Positions 55,208 through 64,000 of a stretch of DNA of 64,000 bases are shown piece by piece. The notes beneath the pieces are model-generated. The model was not told the DNA's origin. It did not search any database and worked only from the letters and a program-made list of their open reading frames with translations. Position 1 is the stretch's first letter, and every line of letters starts with the position of its first letter. Origin of the DNA: Microbulbifer salipaludis (GTDB lineage: Bacteria > Pseudomonadota > Gammaproteobacteria > Pseudomonadales > Cellvibrionaceae); assembly GCF_017303155.1 (NCBI RefSeq), contig NZ_JAEKJR010000002.1, forward strand, positions 1,674,001 to 1,738,000, given 5' to 3'. The position numbers and the translations under genes were made by a program.

Positions 55208-55816
55208 ATGACAAACCTCACTGCCCGCCAGGCCCAGGTACTTGCGTTGATCAAAACGTATCTGGACGATACCGGTTATCCCCCCACCCGCGCGGAAATT
55301 GCCCAGGAACTCGGCTTTCGCTCGCCAAACGCAGCGGAAGAACACCTCAAGGCGCTGGCGCGCAAGGGCGCCATCGAGATGGTGGCCGGTGCCTCCCGTG
55401 GTATCCGCATCCCGGACCATCACACCGGCCTGCCCATTGTCGGTCGTGTTGCTGCGGGTAACCCGGTGCTGGCAGAGGAAAATATCGAGGAGTACTGTGA
55501 AATTCCCGCCGAGTTTTTCCATCCACCAGCAGATTATCTACTGCGGGTGCACGGCATGAGCATGAAGGATGCAGGTATTCTCGACGGCGACCTGCTGGCG
55601 GTGCAGCGGACCGACAACATTCGCAATGGCCAGATCGTGGTGGCGCGCATTGAAGACGAAGTGACGGTGAAGCGATTCAAGCGCCGGGGCAACCAGGCAA
55701 CGGTTCAGCTGCTGCCGGAAAACGAAGACTTCAATGTGATTGAAGTCGATATGCGCGACCGCAACTTCGCCATTGAGGGGCTGGCGGTGGGTGTGATCCG
55801 GCAAAACCCGGTGTGA
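55208..55816 (+). CDS. lexA: SOS repressor LexA
   Basis: A 202-residue repressor and serine peptidase. The N-terminal helix-turn-helix begins [13 protein letters not shown], and [21 protein letters not shown] binds SOS boxes. Self-cleavage would occur at Ala83-Gly84 (VAAGNP). The catalytic dyad is Ser118 (GMSMKD) and Lys155 (TVKRF), one residue less than E. coli numbering. The two SOS boxes upstream indicate autoregulation. Another SOS box controls polB in this window. Confidence 0.97.
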   Translation: MTNLTARQAQVLALIKTYLDDTGYPPTRAEIAQELGFRSPNAAEEHLKALARKGAIEMVAGASRGIRIPDHHTGLPIVGRVAAGNPVLAEENIEEYCEIPAEFFHPPADYLLRVHGMSMKDAGILDGDLLAVQRTDNIRNGQIVVARIEDEVTVKRFKRRGNQATVQLLPENEDFNVIEVDMRDRNFAIEGLAVGVIRQNPV

Positions 55817-55848
55817 TACGCACGGGGCGGATTACCGCAGACATCCAC

Positions 55849-55886
55849 GCATAAAAAAACAGGGCCTAGGCCCTGTTTTTTATGCG
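55849..55886. terminator. Bidirectional terminator after lexA
   Basis: Near-perfect palindrome CGCATAAAAAAACAGGGCC/GGCCCTGTTTTTTATGCG with a TA centre, giving a GC core with A and T flanks. It ends lexA and the convergent 84-residue gene. Confidence 0.92.
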
Positions 55887-55902
55887 TCTGTATCAACCAG
55901 GA

Positions 55903-56157
55903 TCAGTGGATTGTGTGCTCGGTCAAATCCACGTCCTCTTCTTCAAAAGGCTCTGGCTCCAGGGCATTGATCTCCTGCACCGCTTCGATACCCGCCTCCA
56001 GCATGGCGCGGGCAATGGTCACTTTGTGCTCACGCAGAAAATCGAGACTCTCGGCAGAAAAATGGATACGCACCAACGGATCATCTTTGTGACCAGCACG
56101 CCGCAGCGCCACATCACCATTGGACAACTCGATGATTTCGTAGGTCTCAGAAGACAT
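55903..56157 (-). CDS. Conserved hypothetical protein (lexA-topA region)
   Basis: An 84-residue protein, MSSETYEIIELSNGDVALRR, then VRIHFSAESLDFLREHK and IARAMLEAGIEAVQE, ending in an acidic tail (EPEPFEEEDVD). It matches the small hypothetical protein I recall between sulA and topA in Pseudomonas. No membrane or export signal. The function is unknown. Confidence 0.75.
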   Translation of the reverse strand: MSSETYEIIELSNGDVALRRAGHKDDPLVRIHFSAESLDFLREHKVTIARAMLEAGIEAVQEINALEPEPFEEEDVDLTEHTIH

Positions 56158-56275
56158 TCATCTCTCCACTTATCTTCCCGGGAAGCACCAACCACCGGCC
56201 GGCGCGATTTGTGGCAGTGTACCACAGGGAAGGGAGATTAATCAGAGGACAGAACCGGATCCAGCCCGGACGGGT

Positions 56276-56815
56276 TCACCACTCCTGCCCGTGGGCCCGC
56301 TGCCGCACCACCAGCTCATTCAGCGCGCGCAGCCACTTCATCAACAGATCCCGGCTAAGGGGCTCAGGAGCCGCTCGGTCAAGCTGCTGTACGGGGATCA
56401 GGCTCTGCACACCGATGGCCCCTTCAGACTGGGCCACTTCTGCACCTGCCGGCCGCCACAGAGCCTCCCAGGCCGCCTGCATGCCCTGAAACCAGCTGTC
56501 CGGGTTTTCCGACAGGCTCACCAGCTCATTGACTTCGGCACTGAACTTGCCGCGAGCCGACACCAGTTGCGCCAGTGCCTGGGCGGTATCCGGCTCGCCC
56601 CCGGCCCGGAACCCGAGCTGGAGCTGCTGCCCCTGCTCGGCGAGAAATGCTTTGTAGGCTCGCCACAGCTGCATCAGCGCCGCTTCCTGCAATGCAGTTT
56701 CCCGCAGCGCCTGCTGAGTGTCTGCAACCTCAACCTCGCCCGGGGCTGGAGACTGGAGGATCAGCTGTGCTTTGCGCAATGCCGACGCAACGCTACCGGT
56801 ATAGGGATTACTCAA
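56276..56815 (-). CDS. DUF6586 family protein
   Basis: A 179-residue helical protein, NPYTGSVASALRKAQLILQS at the N terminus and NPDSWFQGMQAAWEALW in the middle, ending in SRDLLMKWLRALNELV. This pattern fits the DUF6586 proteins found next to topA in Pseudomonas relatives. It starts 63 bases after the topA stop and may share its transcript. The function is unknown. Confidence 0.75.
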   Translation of the reverse strand: MSNPYTGSVASALRKAQLILQSPAPGEVEVADTQQALRETALQEAALMQLWRAYKAFLAEQGQQLQLGFRAGGEPDTAQALAQLVSARGKFSAEVNELVSLSENPDSWFQGMQAAWEALWRPAGAEVAQSEGAIGVQSLIPVQQLDRAAPEPLSRDLLMKWLRALNELVVRQRAHGQEW

Positions 56816-56878
56816 CCTGCATACTCCCTATTTCTCCCTGTTTCTTACAACGACCTGCTGAGCAGACCAGCCGGCCAA

Positions 56879-59623
56879 TTACTTGGCCGGGGATTTTTTG
56901 GTGGTGGCTTTTTTCTTGGCTGGTGCCTTTTTAGCGGCCGCTTTTTTAGCCGGTGCTTTTTTCGCCGCAGCTTTTTTCTTGGCTGGTGCTTTCTTCGCCG
57001 GCGCGTCTACCTGCCATTTGCCATCGCGGTAGAAAGCCTTCCAGCCGGTGGCCTTACCCTCTTCCTCGCTCTGGACATACTGCTCCTGAGTTTTGCGGCT
57101 GAACCGCACCACGGTATCGCGGCCTTCGTTGTCTTCCGTGGGTGCCGAGAACAGGAAGCTGTACTTGGGATCAATCTCGTCTTTATGTGGCAGCAGTTCC
57201 TTCACCAACGGGGCACGGGTCTCGCGGTTTTTCGGGAACTGGCTGGCCGCCAGAAACAGACCGGAGGCGCCGTCGCGCAGAATGTAGGTGTCGTCCACCT
57301 TCTCGCAGGGCAGCTCGGGCATGGGCACCGGGTCCATTTTGGGTGGTGCCGGCTGGCCACTCTTCAGCAGCTTGCGGGTGTTTTTGCAGGTCTCGCTGGT
57401 ACAGCCGAAGTACTTGCCGAAACGGCCGGACTTCAACTGCATATCCGCCCCGCACTTGTCACACTCGATCAGTGGGCCATCGTAACCCTTGATCTTGAAA
57501 GTGCCTTTTTCCACTTCAAAGCCGGGGCAATCCGGATTGTTACCGCAGATGTGCAGCTTACGCTGTTCGTCCACCAGATAACTGTCCATTGCCGTGCCGC
57601 ACTTGCCACAGCGGCGCTTCTCGCGCAGCTGGCGCGTTTCCGCCTCTTCATCTTTATCGGCGTCAACGGCTTCTTCACCAGACACCAGGTTCATGGTGTT
57701 GGTGCAGCGCTCCTTGGGAGGCAACGCATAGCCGGAGCAGCCCAGAAAGACGCCGGTTGAACCGGTGCGGATCTGCATATGGCGGCCACACTGGCTGCAC
57801 TCGATGTCCGTATCCGTGGGCGAATTGCGCCGCATGCCGCCTTCTTTATCCTGCGCCACTTCGAGACGCTTGCTGAAACCGGCATAGAAATCGTTCAGCA
57901 GGTCTTTCCAACCCCGCTTGCCTTCTGCAACCGAGTCGAGGGACTCCTCCAGGCTGGCGGTAAAACCGTAGTCCATGAGGTCGGTAAAGCTCTCGCTGAG
58001 ACGATCGGTGACGATGTCACCCATCTTCTCCGCGTAGAACCGGCGGTTTTCGAGACGCACGTAACCGCGATCCTGGATCGTGGAAATAATGGATGCGTAC
58101 GTCGATGGACGGCCAATTCCACGCTTTTCCAGCTCTTTTACCAGCGCCGCTTCACTGAAGCGCGCCGGGGGCTTGGTAAAGTGCTGCTTGGGGTCGAGCT
58201 TCTTCAGGTTCAGCTTTTCACCGACCTTGATATCGGGCAGCACCAGGTCTTCGTCTTTCTTGCTCTGTGCCGGCGCCACTTTCAGGAAGCCGTCAAAGCG
58301 GATGACGCGACCACGGGTGCGCAGCTCGAAGTCCCCTGCCGTAACCACCACAGATGTCGAGGTAAACTGCGCCGGCGTCATCTGGCACGCCACAAACTGC
58401 TGCCAGATCAGGGTGTACAGACGCTCAGCGTCGCGTTCCATGCCGGAGAGCATGTTGGGTTTTACCCGCACATCGGACGGACGAATCGCCTCGTGCGCTT
58501 CCTGTGCACCCTCTTTGCTGCTGTACCGGTTCGGATTTTCCGGCAGGTACTTGTCACCGTAATTTTCTTCGATGAACTCGCGCACCGAGGACACCGCTTC
58601 CGCACTCAGGTTGGTGGAGTCGGTACGCATGTAGGTGATGTAGCCCGCCTCATAAAGCCGCTGGGCCATCATCATGGTTTTCTTTACGCTGAAACCCAGG
58701 CGATTACTGGCCGCCTGCTGCAGCGTGGAGGTGATATAGGGTGCGCTGGGCTTGGAGCTGGTGGGCTTGTCATCCCGCGCGCTCACCGTGAAGTCGCTGG
58801 ACTGCAGCGCGTTCAGCGCCGCCATGGCCTGCTCTTCGTTGGTGGGCTTGAAGGCCTCACCGGCCTGCTTTTTCACTTCCAGGCGCAGGGCGTCAGATTT
58901 GGCGGTTTGCGTGTCCGCAAACAGGGTCCAGTACTCTTCGGGAATAAACGCCCGAATTTCCCGCTCGCGCTCGACGACCAGTTTCACTGCCACTGACTGG
59001 ACTCGGCCAGCAGAGAGTCCGCGCGCGACCTTTTCCCACAACAGCGGGGAAACCATGTACCCCACGATGCGGTCGAGGAAACGACGCGCCTGCTGTGCAT
59101 TCACCCGGTCGATATCCAGCGGGCCCGGATCCTGGAACGCCTCCTGAATCGCGGATTTGGTGATTTCGTTGAACACCACCCGGCGGTAGCGCTTCTCGTC
59201 ACCGCCAATGGCTTCCCGCAGGTGCCAGGCAATGGCCTCTCCCTCGCGGTCCAAGTCCGTTGCGAGATAAACGTGGTCAGCGTTGGCGGCGAGCTTGCGC
59301 AGTTCATCCACCACCTTTTCCTTGCCAGGCAGGATTTCGTAGTGGGCTTCCCAGTTATGGTCAGGGTCGATCCCCATGCGCCGGATCAGCTGCTCGCGGC
59401 TTTTCTTGCGCTTGTAGATCTCTTTCTTTTCGGGAGAAAGCTTGCGGGTTTCCGCAGCGCGGCGCGCGCGCTCCTTGGCGTCCACCGGCTGCTTGCTCGA
59501 TGCCCCGGTGGGAAGATCCCGGATGTGACCAATGCTGGACTTCACCACAAAGTCTTTTCCGAGATACTTGTTGATCGTTTTCGCCTTCGCCGGCGACTCG
59601 ACGATGACCAGTGATTTACCCAT
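56879..59623 (-). CDS. topA: DNA topoisomerase I with basic C-terminal tail
   Basis: A 914-residue type IA topoisomerase that relaxes negative supercoils. [22 protein letters not shown] begins the TOPRIM domain and [11 protein letters not shown] binds Mg2+. The active Tyr is in [14 protein letters not shown]. Three Cys4 zinc modules follow ([18 protein letters not shown] and [10 protein letters not shown]). The last ~35 residues repeat [17 protein letters not shown] histone H1-like units. ATG 59623 was preferred; a longer frame adds 37 unlikely residues. Confidence 0.96.
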   Translation of the reverse strand: MGKSLVIVESPAKAKTINKYLGKDFVVKSSIGHIRDLPTGASSKQPVDAKERARRAAETRKLSPEKKEIYKRKKSREQLIRRMGIDPDHNWEAHYEILPGKEKVVDELRKLAANADHVYLATDLDREGEAIAWHLREAIGGDEKRYRRVVFNEITKSAIQEAFQDPGPLDIDRVNAQQARRFLDRIVGYMVSPLLWEKVARGLSAGRVQSVAVKLVVEREREIRAFIPEEYWTLFADTQTAKSDALRLEVKKQAGEAFKPTNEEQAMAALNALQSSDFTVSARDDKPTSSKPSAPYITSTLQQAASNRLGFSVKKTMMMAQRLYEAGYITYMRTDSTNLSAEAVSSVREFIEENYGDKYLPENPNRYSSKEGAQEAHEAIRPSDVRVKPNMLSGMERDAERLYTLIWQQFVACQMTPAQFTSTSVVVTAGDFELRTRGRVIRFDGFLKVAPAQSKKDEDLVLPDIKVGEKLNLKKLDPKQHFTKPPARFSEAALVKELEKRGIGRPSTYASIISTIQDRGYVRLENRRFYAEKMGDIVTDRLSESFTDLMDYGFTASLEESLDSVAEGKRGWKDLLNDFYAGFSKRLEVAQDKEGGMRRNSPTDTDIECSQCGRHMQIRTGSTGVFLGCSGYALPPKERCTNTMNLVSGEEAVDADKDEEAETRQLREKRRCGKCGTAMDSYLVDEQRKLHICGNNPDCPGFEVEKGTFKIKGYDGPLIECDKCGADMQLKSGRFGKYFGCTSETCKNTRKLLKSGQPAPPKMDPVPMPELPCEKVDDTYILRDGASGLFLAASQFPKNRETRAPLVKELLPHKDEIDPKYSFLFSAPTEDNEGRDTVVRFSRKTQEQYVQSEEEGKATGWKAFYRDGKWQVDAPAKKAPAKKKAAAKKAPAKKAAAKKAPAKKKATTKKSPAK

Positions 59624-59895
59624 AAGCTTTTGATTTTTAATAGAAAATTTACTGCTTTCGCACCTGGGGCTGCAGCCGTTTTCAACGGTGCGCTGCGCGA
59701 ATATATATGCTTCGCCCCCGGTGCGGTCAAGCAAGCGTCACAAATTGATGAGCCAATTGTGTGTTGATTAACCGTCTGTGCCCGGCCCAATGACCAGTGA
59801 TTCAGTGCTATTGTGCCAGCGCTCGACACGGCCCAGCGGAGGCGCCTGGCCGCGGGCGGTCGCTAAAAAACAGACCACGACGGCAAGGCGCAGCG

Positions 59896-60441
59896 TCAAC
59901 GCAGGGAATCGCCCTCGTCGCCGGCCTCTTCCGACCGCGATTGCTGCTGCCGAATCGCTTCTTCTATTACCGGCCGCATGGTATCCAGCGCCTTCTGCAG
60001 CGCGGCCAGCCCGCCGTTTCCACTGCGCTCGCGCCACTGCACACCCAGACCACTGTCATTGGCATAGACTGCTGTGGCATCTGCCGGCAACATTTCAAGA
60101 AATTCCTTGAGCGGCGGCTTGGCCACCTCCGGAGCTTCACGGCCATTGCGCCAGTCCCACACGCCGTCGAAGTTCATTTCGTGGGGCATGCGCTGCAATT
60201 CCAATCCCCAGCCCGTCTGCAGCCGTCGCGGATTGCGCCACTGTGCGGAATACACCGCCGCGTTACCCGTGTCTTGGGATTTCGGCAGCGGCTGCATTTG
60301 CACTTTGAGCCCGGAGGCCGCCGCGCGCTGGCGAAGCTCTGCAAGCTTGCGATCCCGGCTGCTGGGTTTCAGCCAGACAACCGGCCCGATCACCAGGGCA
60401 ATCGCAAATATTATGATGACGATAGGCAGCCAGCTGGCCAT
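59896..60441 (-). CDS. Hypothetical membrane-anchored protein
   Basis: A 181-residue protein with one N-terminal helix (WLPIVIIIFAIALVIGPVVW) and a hydrophilic domain containing RDRKLAELRQRAAASGLKVQ, GWGLELQRMP and FDGVWDWRNG. A similar protein occurs near topA in Pseudomonas. No known domain is recognised. It is 272 bases upstream of topA and divergent from the universal stress gene. Confidence 0.7.
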   Translation of the reverse strand: MASWLPIVIIIFAIALVIGPVVWLKPSSRDRKLAELRQRAAASGLKVQMQPLPKSQDTGNAAVYSAQWRNPRRLQTGWGLELQRMPHEMNFDGVWDWRNGREAPEVAKPPLKEFLEMLPADATAVYANDSGLGVQWRERSGNGGLAALQKALDTMRPVIEEAIRQQQSRSEEAGDEGDSLR

Positions 60442-60640
60442 GAGCGAAATTCCGTGTCAAATTGAGAATTGAGGCACAAACGACGAACAGACCGCCGCCA
60501 ACCCCCTGTGCAGGCGCGCATTTCCCTGCAAGTCGGCGGTTGTGTCAAGTCTGTTTTTTTTAAAGTAGACTCAATAGAAGCACCGGGGTTTCAATATTTC
60601 CCGGTATTTTTTGATATCCAACCAGACCGCGGGAGCCCAA

Positions 60641-61084
60641 ATGTCAGGCTATAACAACATATTGGTGGGACTGGACCTCTCTGAAGAATCCTCTCAGGTA
60701 TTGGAGCGAGCCGCCCAGATTGCCGCGCATAACAACGCGACGATGAGCCTCGCCCACATCATCGAGCCGCTGACGTTTGCCTATGGTGGCGACGTACCAA
60801 TGGACCTTTCCGAGGTGCAGGAACAGCTGCAAAACCAGGCCAAGGAGCAATTGCGCAAGGCCGCCGCCAACCTCAACATTCCCTCAGACCGCCAGCACGT
60901 GGTACTGGGCCAGCCCGCCACAGAAATTCACCGCCTGGCGGAGGAATCCGGTTGCGATTTGATCGTCATCGGCAGCCACGGCCGTCACGGACTGGCACTA
61001 CTGCTGGGATCCACGGCCAACGGTGTTTTACACGGTGCCGGCTGTGATGTGCTGGCAGTGCGGGTGCACTCGCCCAACGAATAG
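60641..61084 (+). CDS. Universal stress protein A family
   Basis: A 147-residue UspA-fold protein. The ATP-binding motif reads GSHGRHGLALLLGSTANGVLHGAGCDVLAVR (GxxG-9-GS pattern) and NNILVGLDLSEESSQ begins the fold. ATG 60641 follows GGGAGCCCAA; an upstream in-frame start is not needed. Usp proteins act in stress survival. Its place between the topA region and uup follows the order I recall from Pseudomonas. Confidence 0.92.
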   Translation: MSGYNNILVGLDLSEESSQVLERAAQIAAHNNATMSLAHIIEPLTFAYGGDVPMDLSEVQEQLQNQAKEQLRKAAANLNIPSDRQHVVLGQPATEIHRLAEESGCDLIVIGSHGRHGLALLLGSTANGVLHGAGCDVLAVRVHSPNE

Positions 61085-61092
61085 CGCTAGCA

Positions 61093-61119
61093 AAGCGGGG
61101 GCAGCTGCGCCCCCCGCTT
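61093..61119. terminator. Hairpin between usp and the ABC-F gene
   Basis: Stem AAGCGGGGG/CCCCCGCTT with an internal loop CAGCTGCG. No T tract follows, but its position just after the usp stop and before the convergent gene suggests a transcript end. Confidence 0.55.
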
Positions 61120-61160
61120 GTGTGCATGCCCCCACCTGTGCACAGGTCACCCCTGATGGA

Positions 61161-63053
61161 TTACAGGCTGTCCAGCTCTGCCCAGCGTTCAAACGCGTCA
61201 TCAAGCGCCTGCTGTAAATCGGTCAGTACCTGCAAGCGGGCCTGCACCTTCTCGCTGTCCTGCTGATAGAACTCCGGCGCCGCGACCTCTTCTTCCATTG
61301 CCGCTATTTCATTTTCCAGAGATTCAATTTTTGCGGGCAGTGCGTCCAGCTCCCGCTGCAATTTATAACTGAGCTTTTTGGCTTTTTGCGCCTTGGCTGG
61401 TGCCTCAGATGACACCACGGGCGCGCTGTCGGCCGAGCCCGCTGACTTGGCCTCGGCGGCTTTGCGTGATTTCAGTTGGTCTTCCGCACTGATAAAGCGC
61501 CCCCCCTGGCGTACAAAGTCGTGATAGCCGCCCACATACTCGCGCACGATGCCATTGCCCTCGAATGCCAGACAGCTCTCCACCACATTATCCAGAAAGG
61601 CCCGGTCGTGGCTCACCAGAAGCACGGTGCCAGAGAAATCCATCAGTAATTGCTCCAGCAACTCCAGGGTTTCCACATCGAGGTCGTTGGTCGGTTCGTC
61701 GAGCACCAGGATATTGGCGGGCTGGCTGAAAAGCTTTGCCAGCAGCGCGCGATTGCGCTCGCCCCCGCTCAACGCGCTCACCTTGGTGCGCGCCTTGACA
61801 CCGGTGAACAGAAAATCACTGAGGTACGACATCACATGGCGCGTACTGCCACCCACTTCGATGTTCTCCCGCCCCTCGGCAATGTTGTCGACGACGGTCT
61901 GATCAGGGTTCAGGGTGTCGCGACGCTGGTCGAAATAGGCCACCTGCTGCTTGGTGCCCAGGCGAACCGTTCCACTTTGCGGCTGAAGATCGCCCAGCAG
62001 CAAACGGATCAGGGTACTCTTGCCCGCACCGTTGGGGCCGATCAGCCCGACCTTGTCGCCGCGCATCAGGGTGAAATCCAGGTCGCGAATCAATGGCGTC
62101 GCATCCCCCTCAAAGCCAAAGGTGACGCCCTTGAGCTCGGCGACCAGCTTACCGGAGCGCTCGCCGGCATCTAGCGCCATCTTGGCCACACCCTGGCGTT
62201 CACGCCGGGCCATGCGCTCTTTGCGCAGGGACTGCAGTGCCCGCACACGGCCTTCATTGCGGGTACGGCGGGCCTTGATCCCCTGGCGTATCCAGGTTTC
62301 TTCCTGTGCGAGTTTCTTGTCGAACAGCGCGTCATTGCGCGCCTCTTCCTCCAACAGTTTTTCTTTTTCCTGCTGATAACGGTTGAACGGGCAGTTGAAT
62401 ACCCGCAGCGTGCCCCGGTCGAGATCCCACACGGAGGTGGCAAGGCGCTGCGCCAGGGCCCGGTCATGGCTTACGAACAGCAGCGCGCCGCGATAACTGG
62501 CGAGGAAGTCTTCCAGCCACTCCACGGCCGCAATATCCAGGTGGTTGGTAGGCTCATCGAGAATCAACAGATCCGGCTCGGTCACCAGCGCCCGCGCCAG
62601 TGCCGCCCGCCGTTGCCAGCCGCCGGACAGGTCATTCACTCTGGCGCTCTCATCCAGGTCCAGGCGATCCAGCACACTGTCGATGTTCGCCAGCAACTCC
62701 CAGCCGTGCGCATTTTCGATCTTTGCCTGCAGCGCCGGGTCCTGATGATCCCGGTACTCCGACAGCCAGACGCCAACGTCGCCCAACCCCTCGGCTACGT
62801 AGCGATACACCGTATCGGTGCAGTCCTCCGGCAGCGCCTGCTCCAGCGTGGCGAGCACCATGCCGCTCTGGCGGATGATCTCGCCGTCATCCGGGTCCCC
62901 CTTGCCGCCAATCAGGCGCAGCAAGCTGGACTTGCCCTCACCATTGCGCCCAACGAGGCAAATTCGATCCCCGCGTTCGATCTTGGCATTCACATGATCC
63001 GCCAATACCTGAACGCCATAGCGCAAACACACGCCATCCAACTGAAGCAACAT
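61161..63053 (-). CDS. uup: ABC-F family ATPase, Uup type
   Basis: A 630-residue protein with two ABC domains and no membrane part. First Walker A is GRNGEGKS (35-42) with LSGGWQRRAALA and LDEPTNHLD; the second is GPNGAGKSTLIRLLLG with LSGGERNRALLA and LDEPTNDLD. A C-terminal coiled coil (LSYKLQRELDALPAKIESLE) is typical of Uup, which binds DNA or ribosomes and limits precise transposon excision. It is divergent from slt. Confidence 0.93.
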   Translation of the reverse strand: MLLQLDGVCLRYGVQVLADHVNAKIERGDRICLVGRNGEGKSSLLRLIGGKGDPDDGEIIRQSGMVLATLEQALPEDCTDTVYRYVAEGLGDVGVWLSEYRDHQDPALQAKIENAHGWELLANIDSVLDRLDLDESARVNDLSGGWQRRAALARALVTEPDLLILDEPTNHLDIAAVEWLEDFLASYRGALLFVSHDRALAQRLATSVWDLDRGTLRVFNCPFNRYQQEKEKLLEEEARNDALFDKKLAQEETWIRQGIKARRTRNEGRVRALQSLRKERMARRERQGVAKMALDAGERSGKLVAELKGVTFGFEGDATPLIRDLDFTLMRGDKVGLIGPNGAGKSTLIRLLLGDLQPQSGTVRLGTKQQVAYFDQRRDTLNPDQTVVDNIAEGRENIEVGGSTRHVMSYLSDFLFTGVKARTKVSALSGGERNRALLAKLFSQPANILVLDEPTNDLDVETLELLEQLLMDFSGTVLLVSHDRAFLDNVVESCLAFEGNGIVREYVGGYHDFVRQGGRFISAEDQLKSRKAAEAKSAGSADSAPVVSSEAPAKAQKAKKLSYKLQRELDALPAKIESLENEIAAMEEEVAAPEFYQQDSEKVQARLQVLTDLQQALDDAFERWAELDSL

Positions 63054-63121
63054 AAATACGCACTACAATGTTTTTGGAGTACCTCTTGAACTTTCCTTGT
63101 GAAAATTTTGAAGGTGCTCGA

Positions 63122-64000
63122 GTGAAAAAGGACATTTTACGCTTTATTCTCGTCCCTTCGAATAAGCGATTTCTCAATCGGGTTGTAAGTATGTCGATTG
63201 GCAGCACAGGACTCGCCCTTCTCTCCGCAGCACTGCTGGTCTCGGGCCTCGCAGCGACCAGTCTGGCCGAGGCCCGGCAGGCCGCCAAGAGCGGCCGCTC
63301 AACGCCGGCGGCGGCCATCCCACACAAGGCTGAGAGTAAAGACACCAAAGCCGCGCAGGCCGCCGTGGCGCAGCGCGAGAAGCTGCAGGAGGCGCGGCTG
63401 GCCATTGCCCGCAATGACCAGCGCCAACTCAAGCGCCTCAAGAAAGAGCTGAAAGACTACCCGCTGCTCCCCTACATCGACTACTGGGCCATCAGCAAGA
63501 AGCTTTCACGCCTCCCGTACGATGACATCGACCAGTTTCTGAAAACCCATGACGGCACCGCGCTCGGCGACTGGATGCGAGTGCGTGTACTGCGTGAGCT
63601 GGGTGGCAGAGAACGCTTCAAGGCCTATCTCAAATATTACGACCCGGAGAAAATCCGCCGCACCCAGCTGCGCTGCTATTACGCCGATGCGCTTTCCCGC
63701 CACGGTGACAAGCAACAGGCTTACGCGCTTATCGAAGAACTGTGGACGGTCGGCGCCTCTCAGCCGAAGGAATGCGACCCCGCTTTCAGCCGCTGGATGC
63801 GGGACGGGGGGCTCACGCAGGAACGTGCCTGGAAGCGCCACACCCTGGCGGTGCGCGCGGGCAACCTCGACCTGGCGGACTTTATCGCGCGCAAGCTGGA
63901 CAGCGACCGCGCCAAGCGTGCGACCCTTATGCGTGCGGTGTATCGCAAGCCGGACCAGATAATGGATTACGACCGGTTCATCCAGCAAGAGCCGGAGTAT
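63122..64000 (+). CDS. slt: Soluble lytic murein transglycosylase, 5' part
   Basis: The N-terminal superhelical U domain of Slt70-type enzymes, which cleave murein to 1,6-anhydroMurNAc products. The frame reads DYPLLPYIDYWAISKKLSRL, then DDIDQFLKTHDGTALGDWMR and AYLKYYDP, and continues past the right edge. The GTG at 63122 follows AAGGTGCTCGA and gives a basic N terminus before a long hydrophobic segment. An ATG about 69 bases later (MSIGSTGLALLSA) is another possible start. The catalytic domain lies outside the window. NagZ in this window acts downstream on the same turnover pathway. Confidence 0.93.
   Translation, partial: MKKDILRFILVPSNKRFLNRVVSMSIGSTGLALLSAALLVSGLAATSLAEARQAAKSGRSTPAAAIPHKAESKDTKAAQAAVAQREKLQEARLAIARNDQRQLKRLKKELKDYPLLPYIDYWAISKKLSRLPYDDIDQFLKTHDGTALGDWMRVRVLRELGGRERFKAYLKYYDPEKIRRTQLRCYYADALSRHGDKQQAYALIEELWTVGASQPKECDPAFSRWMRDGGLTQERAWKRHTLAVRAGNLDLADFIARKLDSDRAKRATLMRAVYRKPDQIMDYDRFIQQEPEY

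Noticed and set aside
57779-58996. Plus-strand open frame (405 codons) inside topA
   Set aside because: Antisense to the topoisomerase catalytic core; no recognisable protein.

Overview
The window looks like chromosomal DNA of a marine-type gammaproteobacterium of the Cellvibrionales/Microbulbifer kind. This is an inference from gene content: a complete Na+-pumping NADH:quinone reductase operon, the AcnD/PrpF form of the methylcitrate cycle, a lolCDE operon, and a nagZ-psrA-lexA-topA-usp-uup-slt order that I recall from Pseudomonas. Most of the window is GC-rich and densely coded. Two stretches (about 2400-4640 and 15370-18790) are visibly AT-richer and carry orphan or poorly known genes. No rRNA, tRNA, CRISPR array, transposase or complete insertion sequence was seen.

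Layout. 1-2326: DNA polymerase II (polB, minus strand, running off the left edge) with an SOS box over its promoter. 3058-4305: a Cry-like delta-endotoxin helical-domain protein in an AT-rich island, followed by a REP-like palindrome and a decayed fragment of a second polB. 4642-13109: a minus-strand carotenoid operon, crtE - ABC ATPase - ABC-2 permease - crtZ - fni - crtY - crtI - crtB, predicted to make zeaxanthin from IPP/DMAPP. 13494-15365: an OmpW-type porin and a basic repeat-bearing lipoprotein, convergent on a shared terminator. 15492-18632: AT-rich genes (orphan membrane protein, tail-anchored-like protein, Lrp regulator, OsmC). 18791-25891: propionate methylcitrate operon gntR-prpB-prpC-acnD-prpF, with REP-like repeats in all three gaps after prpB.

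26316-41635: DUF2062 protein, lolC-lolD-lolE, a large membrane alpha/beta hydrolase, a small secreted protein, a thioesterase overlapping sthA, and the nqrABCDEF-apbE-nqrM operon, in which apbE supplies the flavin transferase for NqrB/NqrC and nqrM the cysteine-rich maturation factor. 42145-43602: an N-terminally extended GAPDH with a HexR-type palindrome upstream. 43934-49897: mfd, csiV and a DUF819 transporter. 50150-64000: cold-shock protein, MscS channel, nagZ, psrA-like TetR regulator, DUF6763, LOG-family protein, lexA with two SOS boxes, small conserved proteins, topA with a histone-like tail, a universal stress protein, Uup-type ABC-F ATPase and the start of lytic transglycosylase slt.

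Connections. LexA made here probably controls polB here. The Na+-NQR, SthA and GAPDH all handle reduced pyridine nucleotides. NagZ and Slt both act on murein turnover. The most unusual items are the toxin-like gene beside a broken polB copy, the ABC exporter inside the carotenoid operon, the REP-filled prp operon, and a strong terminator hairpin lying over the apbE start.
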